A stretch of DNA of 64,000 bases from Bradyrhizobium lablabi (GTDB taxonomy: Bacteria > Pseudomonadota > Alphaproteobacteria > Rhizobiales > Xanthobacteraceae), in assembly GCF_001440475.1 (NCBI RefSeq), contig NZ_LLYB01000081.1, positions 220,193-284,192 of the forward strand, read 5' to 3'. The notes below the pieces were generated by a model. The model made no database searches. It was not told the DNA's origin and was given only the letters and a program-made list of their open reading frames with translations. The first letter of the stretch is position 1. Each line of letters begins with the position of its first letter. Position numbers and translations under genes: made by a program. Shown here one piece after another: positions 45,265-54,552 of the stretch.

Positions 45265-46239
45265 ATGAAGGTCGTCATCTTCGGCGGTACCGGTTTTATC
45301 GGCCTGAATCTGGCGGCGACGCTGCTCGCGCGTGGCCATCACGTGACGCTGTACGACCGCAAGCAACTGCCGTCGGGCGCGCTGCGATCCTTGGCTGATT
45401 ATGGGGAACGGCTCAAGGTTGTTCAGGGCGAGATCACGGATGAGGACAGGATCGAGGCCCTCATCGCCGAAGGCTGCGATGCGATCGTACTTGGGGCCGC
45501 GATAACGGCCGGTGAGCACCTTGAAATGACGGCAACGGAGAGCATCCTCCAGATCAACGTGCTGGCACAAATCCCGATCCTGAAGGCGGCGATCCGCTAT
45601 CGCGTTCGTCGGGTTGTCAATCTTTCTTCGGCGGCCGCCTATGGCAATGCGGGTCAGCGCCATCTTCTGTTGGATGAAGAGACGCCCTGCGAACCGGTTT
45701 CGTTTTATGCCCTCAGCAAATTCATCTCAGAGCGTTCGGTAGCACGACACGCCGAACTCTGGGACGGTGATTTCCTCAGCGTGCGGCTGAGCGCCGTGTT
45801 TGGTCCCTGGGAGCGGATCGGCAAGGTGCGCGATACGCCGAGCCTGCAATTCCAGATTCTCGCGGAGTTCAGTCGCGGGATGCCGGCGATCCTGCCGGGG
45901 CCAGGGGTCAAGGACTGGCTCTATGCTCCCGACGCGGCTGAAGCCGTGGCGCTGCTGCTCGAGGCAGAGCGACCACGACATCGGCTCTACAATATCTCAA
46001 GCGGTGCCGCATGGTCGGCACTGCAATGGGGCGAGGCGTTCGCGGCCTTGCATCCCGGCTTGCAGTGCCGGCTGGCGGCACCTGGAGAGAAAACCCTGAT
46101 CAAGCTGCACGGGTCCGATCGTGCGCCGCTTTCGGTCGAGCGCATGGCGCAGGAGTTCGGCTGGCGCGCGCGGTTTGGCTGTGCCGAGTCCGCTGCCGAT
46201 TTGAGCGCCTGGTGGACGCAGCATCGGGAAGGGATGTGA
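45265..46239 (+). CDS. NAD-dependent epimerase/dehydratase-family protein
   Basis: 324 residues starting MKVVIFGGTGFIGLNLA; upstream in-frame codons belong to the hydantoinase region. Rossmann GGTGFIG at 7-13 and a YALSKF catalytic pair (YxxxK) with upstream serines (VVNLSSAAAYG). Extended SDR fold. The substrate is unknown; in this cluster a dehydrogenase or lyase-like step on the hydrolysis products is possible. It starts 16 nt after hydA. Confidence 0.87.
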   Translation: MKVVIFGGTGFIGLNLAATLLARGHHVTLYDRKQLPSGALRSLADYGERLKVVQGEITDEDRIEALIAEGCDAIVLGAAITAGEHLEMTATESILQINVLAQIPILKAAIRYRVRRVVNLSSAAAYGNAGQRHLLLDEETPCEPVSFYALSKFISERSVARHAELWDGDFLSVRLSAVFGPWERIGKVRDTPSLQFQILAEFSRGMPAILPGPGVKDWLYAPDAAEAVALLLEAERPRHRLYNISSGAAWSALQWGEAFAALHPGLQCRLAAPGEKTLIKLHGSDRAPLSVERMAQEFGWRARFGCAESAADLSAWWTQHREGM

Positions 46240-46240
46240 C

Positions 46241-47002
46241 ATGCGACTGGAAGGGCGGACCGCGGTCATTACAGGAGCAGGTTCCGGCATCGGCCGCGCC
46301 AGCGCGCTGTTGTTTGCGACAAACGGCGCCCATGTCGTTCTGGCCGATCGCGATGCCGCCGGCCTGCGGGAGACGATGGCGGGTATTCGCGAGGTGAGCG
46401 GTGGGGGGTCGACGCATGTCGGCGATGTCGGCGACGCCGACTTCGCGAATGCGGTGGTTGCCGGCATCGTGGCGCAGCACGGCAGGCTCGATGTGTTGAT
46501 GACCGCCGCCGGCTTTTCCTGCGGCGGTACGGTGCTGACGACCGATCCTGCCGACTGGGATGCGGTGTTCCGCACTAATGTCGGCGGCACATGGCTGTGG
46601 TCGCGCGCCGCCGTGCCGCAGATGCAGCGGCAGGGCAGGGGTTCGATTATCACGCTGGCGTCGCAACTCGCCATTGCCGGCGGCAGGGGCAACAGCGCCT
46701 ATATCGCCGCCAAGGGTGCGATCATCAGCCTGACGCGAACGATGGCGCTGGACTTCGCGGATGATGGCATTCGCGTCAACGCCATTGCGCCCGGCGCCAT
46801 CGACACGCCGATGCTCCGCCGCAGCTTCGCCCGTCATGCGGATCCGGAGCCTGTGCGTGAAGCGTCCCGAAACCGCCACGCCATGAAACGGTTTGGCAGA
46901 GCGGAGGAGGTTGCTGAAACGGCCTTGCATCTTGCCAGCGACGCGTCCTCGTTCACAACCGGCACCGTGATGGTGGTCGATGGCGGATGGCTGGCAGCAT
47001 GA
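46241..47002 (+). CDS. Short-chain dehydrogenase/reductase
   Basis: 253 residues. Cofactor motif TGAGSGIG, catalytic serine in LASQLAIAG region and the YIAAKGA pair (YxxxK). It begins one base after the epimerase stop and ends by overlapping the flavoprotein start (ATGA). Confidence 0.92.
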   Translation: MRLEGRTAVITGAGSGIGRASALLFATNGAHVVLADRDAAGLRETMAGIREVSGGGSTHVGDVGDADFANAVVAGIVAQHGRLDVLMTAAGFSCGGTVLTTDPADWDAVFRTNVGGTWLWSRAAVPQMQRQGRGSIITLASQLAIAGGRGNSAYIAAKGAIISLTRTMALDFADDGIRVNAIAPGAIDTPMLRRSFARHADPEPVREASRNRHAMKRFGRAEEVAETALHLASDASSFTTGTVMVVDGGWLAA

Positions 47003-48435
47003 GCGGCGCGCTTACAGCATTGGAAGCACAAGTTCGTGCCGATCTTGCCAGGACCGCACATCCAAAATCGGCGTGGCTCCGCGCGAGGTCCGGGCCGGGC
47101 GGCAAGCCGGCGCTGGACGTTCTCATCGTCGGCGCCGGCCAGTCCGGCATCGCGACCGGCTTCGGATTGATGCGGTCGCAGGTCACCAACATCCTGGTGT
47201 TGGACAAGGCGGAAGAGGGACGGGAAGGCCCGTGGCTCACCTATGCCCGCATGCCGACGCTGCGCAGCCCGAAGGATTACACCGGCCCCGATCTCGATGT
47301 GCCGAGCCTGACCTACCAGTCCTGGCACGAGGCCCGCTTTGGCAGCGAAGACTGGCAAGATCTTGATCTGATCCCGCGTGGCCTCTGGGCCGAGTATCTG
47401 CTCTGGCTCCGACGCGTGGTGGAAGTGCCGGTGCGCAATGGCTGCGAGCTGTTGGAAATTGCGCCGGCCGCCGGCGGGCTGCTTGCTGCCATGGTGAAGA
47501 GCGCGGGCGGTGTTGAAACGCTTTATGCGCGCAAGATCGTTCTGGCGACCGGCCAGGAAGGCATGGGCAACTGGATGGTGCCAGAGCCGCTGCGCCGTCT
47601 GCCGTCCACCTTTGTCGCGAATACGGCCGACGACATCGATTTCGCGGCGTTGCGTGGCAAGCAGGTTGTGGTGATCGGCGCCGGTGCATCCGCGTTCGAC
47701 AATGCGGCGACGGCGCTCGAAGCAGGTGCGAGTGAGGTGCGTTTGCTGTGCCGCCGCGCGGAAATTCAGTTGATCCAGCCCTACCGCTGGCTCACCTTTC
47801 GCGGCTTCCTGCGCCATCTCTGCGACCTCGATGACGCCTGGCGATGGCGCTTCATGCGCGCCATTCTGGAAATGCGCGAGGGATTTCCGCAGGCGACCTA
47901 TGACCGCTGCGCGCGCCACGCCAATTTCTCGCTGCATGAAGGTGCCCCGGTCGAGGCTGCGCGTGAGGTCGGCAGCAGGGTTGAACTGCGCACACCGCGC
48001 GGCAACTTCACCGCGGATTTCATCATCTGCGCCACCGGCATCGACATGAATTTTGCCGGCCGGCCGGAGTTGAACAAGTTTGCCGGCAACATCGCGACCT
48101 GGGCCGATCGCTACCAGCCACCGCCGGAGGAGCGCAGCGCCAGTCTCGGCCGCTTTCCCTACCTCGCCGATGACTATGCATTTGCAGAGCGTGTTCCGGG
48201 CGAGACGCCCTGGATCTCCGACATCCATTTGTTCGCCATCGCTTCCACGATGAGCTTTGGTCCCTCGGGATCGTCGATCAACGCGATGACCACGGCGGTA
48301 CCCAAGCTGGTGCACGGCCTGACGCGCGGACTGTTTCGCGCTGATATCGAGCAGTACTGGGCTGCGTTCAACGCATATGATGTGCCGCAGGCGGTTGTCG
48401 CCCGGCAGACGGAAATTGCAGGAAAAGCGGGATGA
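46999..48435 (+). CDS. FAD/NAD(P)-binding protein, flavin-monooxygenase-like
   Basis: About 478 residues, ATG 46999 in ATGA overlap; an ATG at 46987 is also in frame. FAD motif LDVLIVGAGQSGIATGFGL and a second NADPH motif VVVIGAGASAFDNAATAL are in the order of class B flavin monooxygenases. The full FxGxxxHxxxY/F fingerprint is not seen, so the oxygenase role is tentative. It may act with the flavin reductase-like protein at 42309. Confidence 0.78.
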   Translation: MSGALTALEAQVRADLARTAHPKSAWLRARSGPGGKPALDVLIVGAGQSGIATGFGLMRSQVTNILVLDKAEEGREGPWLTYARMPTLRSPKDYTGPDLDVPSLTYQSWHEARFGSEDWQDLDLIPRGLWAEYLLWLRRVVEVPVRNGCELLEIAPAAGGLLAAMVKSAGGVETLYARKIVLATGQEGMGNWMVPEPLRRLPSTFVANTADDIDFAALRGKQVVVIGAGASAFDNAATALEAGASEVRLLCRRAEIQLIQPYRWLTFRGFLRHLCDLDDAWRWRFMRAILEMREGFPQATYDRCARHANFSLHEGAPVEAAREVGSRVELRTPRGNFTADFIICATGIDMNFAGRPELNKFAGNIATWADRYQPPPEERSASLGRFPYLADDYAFAERVPGETPWISDIHLFAIASTMSFGPSGSSINAMTTAVPKLVHGLTRGLFRADIEQYWAAFNAYDVPQAVVARQTEIAGKAG

Positions 48436-48563
48436 TCGCGAATATGATGGAGCCGATTTGCCGCGCTGGTTTAGGCCGTTATTCGGCGACATTGGCGCAT
48501 TACTTGCTTGGATTTTAGCGGCTTCTCTCAGGTGTTCTGGTTGAAATTCAAGGGAAAAAAAGC

Positions 48564-50183
48564 ATGCAACCCACCTCCTTCAAAACGATGTTTCGCGCAA
48601 CCGCTGTCCTGGCGCTGTTGCTCGCCGCCACCGGGCCCTTGCAGGCGCAAACCCGGGCCGAGACGCTGCGCTACGTGACGGGGGCGTCGGTCAATACGCT
48701 CGATCCCAACATTCCCGGGGCCACCCGCGAGTCTTTTGCGCTCAGTCTCAGCACCTACGACCGGCTGGTCTCCTTCGGCCGCAAACAGCTCAACGGCAAA
48801 TGGGTGTTTGATCTCGACAAGATCACGGGGGAATTGGCGGAATCCTTCGACGTCAGTCCGGACGGGCTGAAGATTACCTTCCGCCTGCGCAAGGACGCCA
48901 AGTTTCAGGACGGCTCGCCGGTGACCGCCGAGGATGTCAAATGGTCGCTAGATCGCGCCGTTACCGCACCGGTCCTTGGCAAGAACCAGTTGCTCACAGG
49001 CTCCTTGACGTCAGCCGACCAGTTCAAGGTGATCGATCCGCACACCTTCGAGGTGACACTGCCAAAGCCCGACAAGCTCGCGTTGCCAAATCTCGCCGTC
49101 GTCTATCCGATCATCATCAATTCAAAACTCGCGAAGGCGCATGCGACGGCAGAAGATCCATGGGCGCTGGCCTGGTTGAAGGAGAATACGGCCGGCAGCG
49201 GCGCCTATGTGATCGAGAGCTTCAAGCCGGGCGAGCAGGTGATCGTCAAGCGCAACGAGGCCTGGAACCGTGGCACGACCGACAAGGCGGCGTTCTTCAA
49301 ACGGATCATCATACAGTCGGTGCCGGAGCCGGCAACGCGCGCCAATCTGGTCGAGCGTGGCGATGCCGATCTCGTCATCGATCTGCAGGCCAGCGACGTG
49401 CAATCGCTCGAGGCCAAGGCCAAGCTCAAGGTGATCTCGACCCCGCAATACAATGCCGTCACCTTTGTTTCGATGAACAACCAGATCCCGCCGTTCGACA
49501 ACGTCAACGTACGCCGCGCCGTTGCCTTTGCGCTGCCGTATGACGACATGTTCAAGGCCGCGTTGTTTGGCCGCGGTGCGCCATTGTTCGGCGCAACCTG
49601 GGAGGCCGGCAAACCGCCCAATGGCGGCTATCCGATCCCGCAGCCGGTCAAGGTCGACCTCGACAAGGCCAGGGAATATCTGAAAGCCGCAGGCCTTCCG
49701 GAGGGATTTGCGACGACGTTCAGTTTCAATGTCGGTCAGGCTTCGACCGCCGAACCGATGGCGGCGCTGGTGAAGGAATCGCTCGCCAAGATCGGTATCA
49801 AGGTCGATATCCAGAAGCTGCCGGATGCGCAGATGTCGACGCAGATCAACGAGAAGAAGCTTCCCTTCTTCACCGAGGGCATCGTAGCCTGGCTGCCCTC
49901 GACCGATTATTTCTACCGCAACTTCTACATTGGCAACCAGCGCTGGAACTACAGTTCGATCAACAATCCCGAACTGACGGCAATTGCGCAGGAAGCCCGT
50001 TTCGAGCCCGACAAGGCCAAGTATGAGGAAGCCGGCCTGAAGCTCAATGCGATCCATTTCAGCGAGATGCCGCAGATCCCGCTGTGGCAGCCTAACCAGG
50101 ACGCGGTCATGGCGCCATCGCTGGAAGGCTACACCTACCAGTTCCACCGTCAGGTCGATTATCGCGACCTCAGCCGCAAATGA
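48564..50183 (+). CDS. Dpp-type ABC substrate-binding protein
   Basis: 539 residues with a signal peptide (TAVLALLLAATGPLQAQ). Family 5 fold (LRYVTGASVNTLDPNIPGAT; FRLRKDAKFQDGSPVTAEDV). First gene of the second Dpp-type importer. It is preceded by about 130 nt without a gene, probably containing the promoter. Confidence 0.93.
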   Translation: MQPTSFKTMFRATAVLALLLAATGPLQAQTRAETLRYVTGASVNTLDPNIPGATRESFALSLSTYDRLVSFGRKQLNGKWVFDLDKITGELAESFDVSPDGLKITFRLRKDAKFQDGSPVTAEDVKWSLDRAVTAPVLGKNQLLTGSLTSADQFKVIDPHTFEVTLPKPDKLALPNLAVVYPIIINSKLAKAHATAEDPWALAWLKENTAGSGAYVIESFKPGEQVIVKRNEAWNRGTTDKAAFFKRIIIQSVPEPATRANLVERGDADLVIDLQASDVQSLEAKAKLKVISTPQYNAVTFVSMNNQIPPFDNVNVRRAVAFALPYDDMFKAALFGRGAPLFGATWEAGKPPNGGYPIPQPVKVDLDKAREYLKAAGLPEGFATTFSFNVGQASTAEPMAALVKESLAKIGIKVDIQKLPDAQMSTQINEKKLPFFTEGIVAWLPSTDYFYRNFYIGNQRWNYSSINNPELTAIAQEARFEPDKAKYEEAGLKLNAIHFSEMPQIPLWQPNQDAVMAPSLEGYTYQFHRQVDYRDLSRK

Positions 50184-50207
50184 ACTAACAAAGTGAAATA
50201 GCAGCAC

Positions 50208-51272
50208 GTGAATCAGCAGCAGGTGATCGGCCGGACCGTCAGGGGCACCTTGGGCGCGACGATGGCGCGGGCAGGGAGGCGCTTCCTGTCCTCGCTGCCG
50301 GCGCTCTTCGGCGTGCTGGTCTTCACCTTCCTGCTGATGCGGGTGCTGCCTGGCGATCCCGCGGTTTTCTTCGCCTCCGGCCCGAACGCCAGCAAGGAGG
50401 ACGTCGAGCTCATCCGCAAGCAGATGGGTCTCGACAAATCCATGCCGGAGCAACTGGCGCTTTATCTCTACGACGTCGGTCGCGGCAATCTCGGCCGCTC
50501 GATGATGACCGGCCAATCGGTGACAAAGGATTTGCGCGAGCGCTTGCCGGCATCGCTGGAGCTCACCTTCACCGCGCTCCTGATCGCGCTGGTGTCGGCG
50601 ATACCGCTTGGCGTGCTGGCGGCGCTGAAACCGGGCTCCATCATCGACCATGGCGTGCGATTGTTTTGCGCACTCGGCGTTTGCGTGCCGACCTTCGTGT
50701 CGGGGCTGCTATTGATCTACGTGTTCTATTACCTGCTCGGCCTTGCGCCCGATCCAACCGGCCGGGTCGACGTCTTTACGTCATTGCCGCCGTCGCGAAC
50801 CGGCTTCCTGATGATCGACTTCCTGCTCGCTGGCGATATCGAAGGTTGGTGGGCGGCGCTGAAGCAGTTGATCTTGCCGGCGATGAGCATGGCGTTGTTC
50901 GTGATCGCGCCGCTCGCGCGAATTACTCGTGCGTCGATGCTGGTCTCGCTCGGCAGCGATTTCGTGCGCACGGCGCGTTCGGTCGGGCTTTCCAGGCGGC
51001 ATGTCGTCGTCACCTATGCGCTGCGCAACGCCATCCTGCCGGTGATCACCATCGCGGGCATCGTGTTCTCGACCATGCTCGGCGCCAATGTGCTGGTGGA
51101 GAAGGTCTTCTCCTGGCCCGGGGTGGCATCCTATGCGCTCGATGCGTTGCTCTCGTCCGACTACGCACCCGTGCAGGGGTTTGTGTTGCTGATGGCGAGC
51201 CTGTTTGTCCTTGTCAATCTGACCGTCGATGTCTGCTACGGCATCGCCGATCCCAGGGTTTCGATCGAATGA
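50208..51272 (+). CDS. Dpp-type ABC permease (DppB-like)
   Basis: 354 residues from GTG 50208, with an N-terminal extension before the first membrane helix (FLSSLPALFGVLVFTFLLMR). The coupling loop is near GSDFVRTARSVGLSRRHVVV. A later start within the extension is possible. Overlaps the next permease. Confidence 0.92.
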   Translation: MNQQQVIGRTVRGTLGATMARAGRRFLSSLPALFGVLVFTFLLMRVLPGDPAVFFASGPNASKEDVELIRKQMGLDKSMPEQLALYLYDVGRGNLGRSMMTGQSVTKDLRERLPASLELTFTALLIALVSAIPLGVLAALKPGSIIDHGVRLFCALGVCVPTFVSGLLLIYVFYYLLGLAPDPTGRVDVFTSLPPSRTGFLMIDFLLAGDIEGWWAALKQLILPAMSMALFVIAPLARITRASMLVSLGSDFVRTARSVGLSRRHVVVTYALRNAILPVITIAGIVFSTMLGANVLVEKVFSWPGVASYALDALLSSDYAPVQGFVLLMASLFVLVNLTVDVCYGIADPRVSIE

Positions 51273-52117
51273 CCAGCACCGCACTTCGTCATTCGATCTG
51301 GATCCTGCGCGGAAACCCGCTGACCGGCGTCGCCGCAGCCGGCGTCCTGTCGTTGATCTTCATCGCGATCTTTGGGCCGTGGATCGTGCCCTACGATCCG
51401 ATCGCATCGAACGTATCGCAGGCGCTGTTGCCGCCCAGTGCCGAGCATCTCGCCGGCACCGATCAACTCGGCCGCGACGTCTTCAGCCGCCTGATCGTTG
51501 CGGCACGGCTCGATCTCGCCATCGCCGTCTCGGCGGTCAGTCTGTCCTTTGTGCTTGGCGCCGTCGTCGGTTCGTTCTGTGGCTATGCCGCCGGCCGGCT
51601 GGACCGCACGGTGGGCCGGTTTGTCGACGTCATGATGGCCTTTCCGCTGTTCGTGCTGGCGATGGCGATGGTCGCAGCCCTCGGCAACCGGGTCGAGAAC
51701 ATCATCATCGCAACCGCCGTCATCAATCTTCCCTTCTACATCCGCTTCGCGCGCGCGGAAGTGAATGTCCGCCGCAATCTCGGTTGGGTGGAAGCGGCGC
51801 GTTCCTCCGGTGAAAGCCACATCTCGGTGGTGCTGCGCTTCCTGCTGCCGAACATTCTGCCGGCGATGGCGGTGCAGATGTCGCTCAACCTCGGCTGGGC
51901 CATTCTCAACGCCGCCGGACTTTCCTTCATCGGCCTCGGCGTCAAGCCGCCGACACCGGAATGGGGCATCATGGTCGCCGAAGGCGCGCGCTTCATCTCT
52001 ACCGGCCGATGGTGGCTGGTCGCGTTTCCGGGGCTGGCGCTGATGCTGGCCGTGTTGTGCTTCAACCTGCTTGGCGACGGGATGCGGGATATTCTCGACC
52101 CCCGGATGCGGACATGA
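51269..52117 (+). CDS. Dpp-type ABC permease (DppC-like)
   Basis: 282 residues from ATG 51269 (MTSTALRHSIWILRGNPLTG), ATGA overlap with the preceding gene. The signature LAGTDQLGRDVFSRL and coupling loop NLGWVEAARSSGESHISVV are present. Confidence 0.93.
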   Translation: MTSTALRHSIWILRGNPLTGVAAAGVLSLIFIAIFGPWIVPYDPIASNVSQALLPPSAEHLAGTDQLGRDVFSRLIVAARLDLAIAVSAVSLSFVLGAVVGSFCGYAAGRLDRTVGRFVDVMMAFPLFVLAMAMVAALGNRVENIIIATAVINLPFYIRFARAEVNVRRNLGWVEAARSSGESHISVVLRFLLPNILPAMAVQMSLNLGWAILNAAGLSFIGLGVKPPTPEWGIMVAEGARFISTGRWWLVAFPGLALMLAVLCFNLLGDGMRDILDPRMRT

Positions 52118-53787
52118 CCCAGCCGCTGCTGAAAATCGACAACCTTCACGTCACGTTCTCGACACGGCGTGGACTTGTCGAGGCGGTCCGTGGGGTGACG
52201 CTCGCGGTCGAGCCGGGCGAGATGCTCGGTCTCGTCGGGGAGAGCGGTTCGGGCAAATCCGTGACCGGCTTTGCGACGACACGGTTGCTGGACGCCGCCG
52301 GCCGGGTCACCGCGGGCGAGATCCTGTTTCGCGGCCAGGACGTCACGAAACTATCCGGCGACGACCTCCGGCATCTGCACGGCGCCGCCATGTCGATGAT
52401 CTTCCAGAACCCACGGTCGGCGCTCAATCCGATCCGCGCGGTCGGCCAGCAGATTGCAGACGCGATACTGACCCATAAGCGGATATCGAAGCAGGCAGCC
52501 CATGCCGAGGCGCTGGAGCTCTTGCGCGCGGTTCAGATCCGCGATCCCGAACGGCGAATGGCCGCCTATCCGCACGAACTCTCTGGCGGCATGTGTCAGC
52601 GCGTGATGATCGCGATTGCGATTTCCTGCAATCCCGCTTTGCTGATCGCCGACGAGCCGACGACCGGCCTCGACGTCACCACGCAGAAGGTAGTGATGGA
52701 CCTGCTGGCCGATATCGCGGCGGCGCGCGGCATGGCAACGATCCTGATCACGCATGACCTTGGCCTCGCAGCCCGCTATTGCCGCCGCATCGTGGTGATG
52801 GAGCGGGGCCGCCTGGTCGAGGAAGCCGCGCCCACCACGCTCTTCAACCATCCGCGGCATCCCTACACCAAGCGTCTGGTCGCCGCATCGCCCACCGCGC
52901 ATTCACGGATCGAGGATCTGGTGACGGAGGAGGAGCGGGGACCGTACGCCGAAATCGTCAGGAAACCGAAGCTGCCTCAGGCGCCGGGCACGCCGCCGCT
53001 CCTCGTCGTGCAAAAGCTTGCCAAGCGTTTTGACCAGGGCGCTGCAGCGGTCGCCGATTTTTCGATGACGATAGCTGCCGGCGAGAGCGTCGGGCTGGTC
53101 GGCGAATCCGGATCCGGCAAGAGCACGACGTCGCGCATGATTTGCCGGCTGATCGATCCGAGCGAGGGCGACATCGTGTTCGATGGCCAATCGATCGGCC
53201 ATGTCCCGTCGCGGGATTTTCACCGCTCGCCGTTCCGCAAAGACATCCAGATGGTCTTTCAGGACCCGAACGAGAGCCTCAACCCGCGCTTTACGGCCCA
53301 TGACTGTATCGCCCATCCGCTGAAGCGGCTGGTTGGTTTGCGGGAAGGCGACGCCTTGCGGCAGCGCGTGGAAGAATGCGCGCAGCGGGTGGGATTGCCG
53401 CTGGATCTGTTGCCGCGTTTCCCGCACCAGCTTTCCGGCGGCCAGAAGGCCCGCGTCGGCATCGCCCGCGCCATCGCCTGCCGGCCGCGTCTGCTGGTGC
53501 TGGACGAGCCGACGGCTGCGCTCGACGTCTCCGTGCAGGCGGTGGTGCTGCAACTCCTCGACCGGTTGCGGCGCGAGGACAATCTCGCCTTGCTCTTTGT
53601 CAGCCACGACCTGAACGTCGTTCGCATGCTCTGCGAGCGAACGATCGTGCTGCGCAACGGCGTTATCGTTGAGGAGGGAGACAGCCGGGCGCTGTTCGAC
53701 AATCCGAAGACCGACTACACACGCGAGCTGGTCGAGGCGATCCCCCATATCGAGATCGAAACGAAGCTTGCCGCCGCAGCGCTTTGA
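52114..53787 (+). CDS. Fused Dpp-type ABC ATPase with two nucleotide-binding domains
   Basis: 557 residues holding two complete ATPase domains, a DppD-like one at about 5-260 and a DppF-like one at about 290-545. Each has its own Walker A (GESGSGKS), signature (LSGGMCQRVMIAIAI in the first, LSGGQKARVGIARAIA in the second) and Walker B ([12 protein letters not shown] and LLVLDEPTAALD). The usual two-gene ATPase pair of such importers is thus a single polypeptide here. Start ATG 52114 overlaps the permease. Confidence 0.94.
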   Translation: MTQPLLKIDNLHVTFSTRRGLVEAVRGVTLAVEPGEMLGLVGESGSGKSVTGFATTRLLDAAGRVTAGEILFRGQDVTKLSGDDLRHLHGAAMSMIFQNPRSALNPIRAVGQQIADAILTHKRISKQAAHAEALELLRAVQIRDPERRMAAYPHELSGGMCQRVMIAIAISCNPALLIADEPTTGLDVTTQKVVMDLLADIAAARGMATILITHDLGLAARYCRRIVVMERGRLVEEAAPTTLFNHPRHPYTKRLVAASPTAHSRIEDLVTEEERGPYAEIVRKPKLPQAPGTPPLLVVQKLAKRFDQGAAAVADFSMTIAAGESVGLVGESGSGKSTTSRMICRLIDPSEGDIVFDGQSIGHVPSRDFHRSPFRKDIQMVFQDPNESLNPRFTAHDCIAHPLKRLVGLREGDALRQRVEECAQRVGLPLDLLPRFPHQLSGGQKARVGIARAIACRPRLLVLDEPTAALDVSVQAVVLQLLDRLRREDNLALLFVSHDLNVVRMLCERTIVLRNGVIVEEGDSRALFDNPKTDYTRELVEAIPHIEIETKLAAAAL

Positions 53788-53888
53788 GATGGCTTCCGCG
53801 TCCAGCCACCTGCGCATCGATCGTCGTACCAGCGACTACAAATTGTGCAGACCCAGCTAAAAAGTGCAGCAGTTGGCGCAGGCTGCTC

Positions 53889-54374
53889 CTAGTCAAAAAG
53901 GGCAGCAGCGCTGTCGCGGTTGGCGTTACCTGCGACAATGCGCTGCATCATGTCGATGAACAGCGCCTGTTCCCGCGCCGATAAGTCACCCAGCGTGGCG
54001 CGATGTGCGGCCCGTGCCGAGGTTTCGATTTTGGCGAGAAGCGCCGCGCCGGCCGCCGTCAATTTGCACAGCCGGGCACGGCGGTCTTCATGATCGATGG
54101 CTCGTTCGACAAGGTTGCGGGCTGCCAGTCGCTTCAGCGCGCCGGTTGTCGTGGTCCTGTCCAGCGCAATATCGGCCGCCAATGTGGTCTGATCGGCGGC
54201 TTTCCGCACTGCGAGCGCGGAAAGCAGGCTGTACTGCAGCGGCGTCATCTCGAATTCGCTGCATGCCTCATGGAACAGCGCGACGTGAATCTGGTGCAGC
54301 CGGCGGATCAAAAATCCCGGCCGTTGTGACAGCGGCCACGGGCGGTGTTTGATTTCGCCGCGACGCTTTTTCAC
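53889..54374 (-). CDS. MarR-family regulator
   Basis: About 161 residues. Winged helix with TTLAADIALDRTTTTGALKRL and the wing VERAIDHEDRRARLCKLT, followed by the dimer helices. GTG 54374 is chosen (GGGG upstream); a TTG at 54419 would add 15 residues. It is divergent from the amidohydrolase at 54553, with a perfect inverted repeat between them that fits a MarR operator. Confidence 0.85.
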   Translation of the reverse strand: MKKRRGEIKHRPWPLSQRPGFLIRRLHQIHVALFHEACSEFEMTPLQYSLLSALAVRKAADQTTLAADIALDRTTTTGALKRLAARNLVERAIDHEDRRARLCKLTAAGAALLAKIETSARAAHRATLGDLSAREQALFIDMMQRIVAGNANRDSAAALFD

Positions 54375-54477
54375 TTTCCCCAATGCATTCTCCCAGCTCC
54401 CGGAATATCGGCGCGACAATCGCAGATTCGGTCGGCGCCGCCACCGTCAGATCATGGCATGAAGTTTGCTCTTGTAA

Positions 54478-54499
54478 AATACGAAGTATGCTTCGTATT
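54478..54499. promoter_or_regulatory. Perfect inverted repeat, probable MarR operator
   Basis: Arms 54478-54486 and 54491-54499 (AATACGAAG and its complement) are separated by TATG. It lies between the divergent MarR and amidohydrolase genes. The AT-rich surroundings resemble a promoter, so repression of both genes is likely. Confidence 0.7.
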
Positions 54500-54552
54500 C
54501 TGACGACGGGCGAAACAAGCCCCGCCAAGGCGAAAGCAGAGGGAGATCGTTC

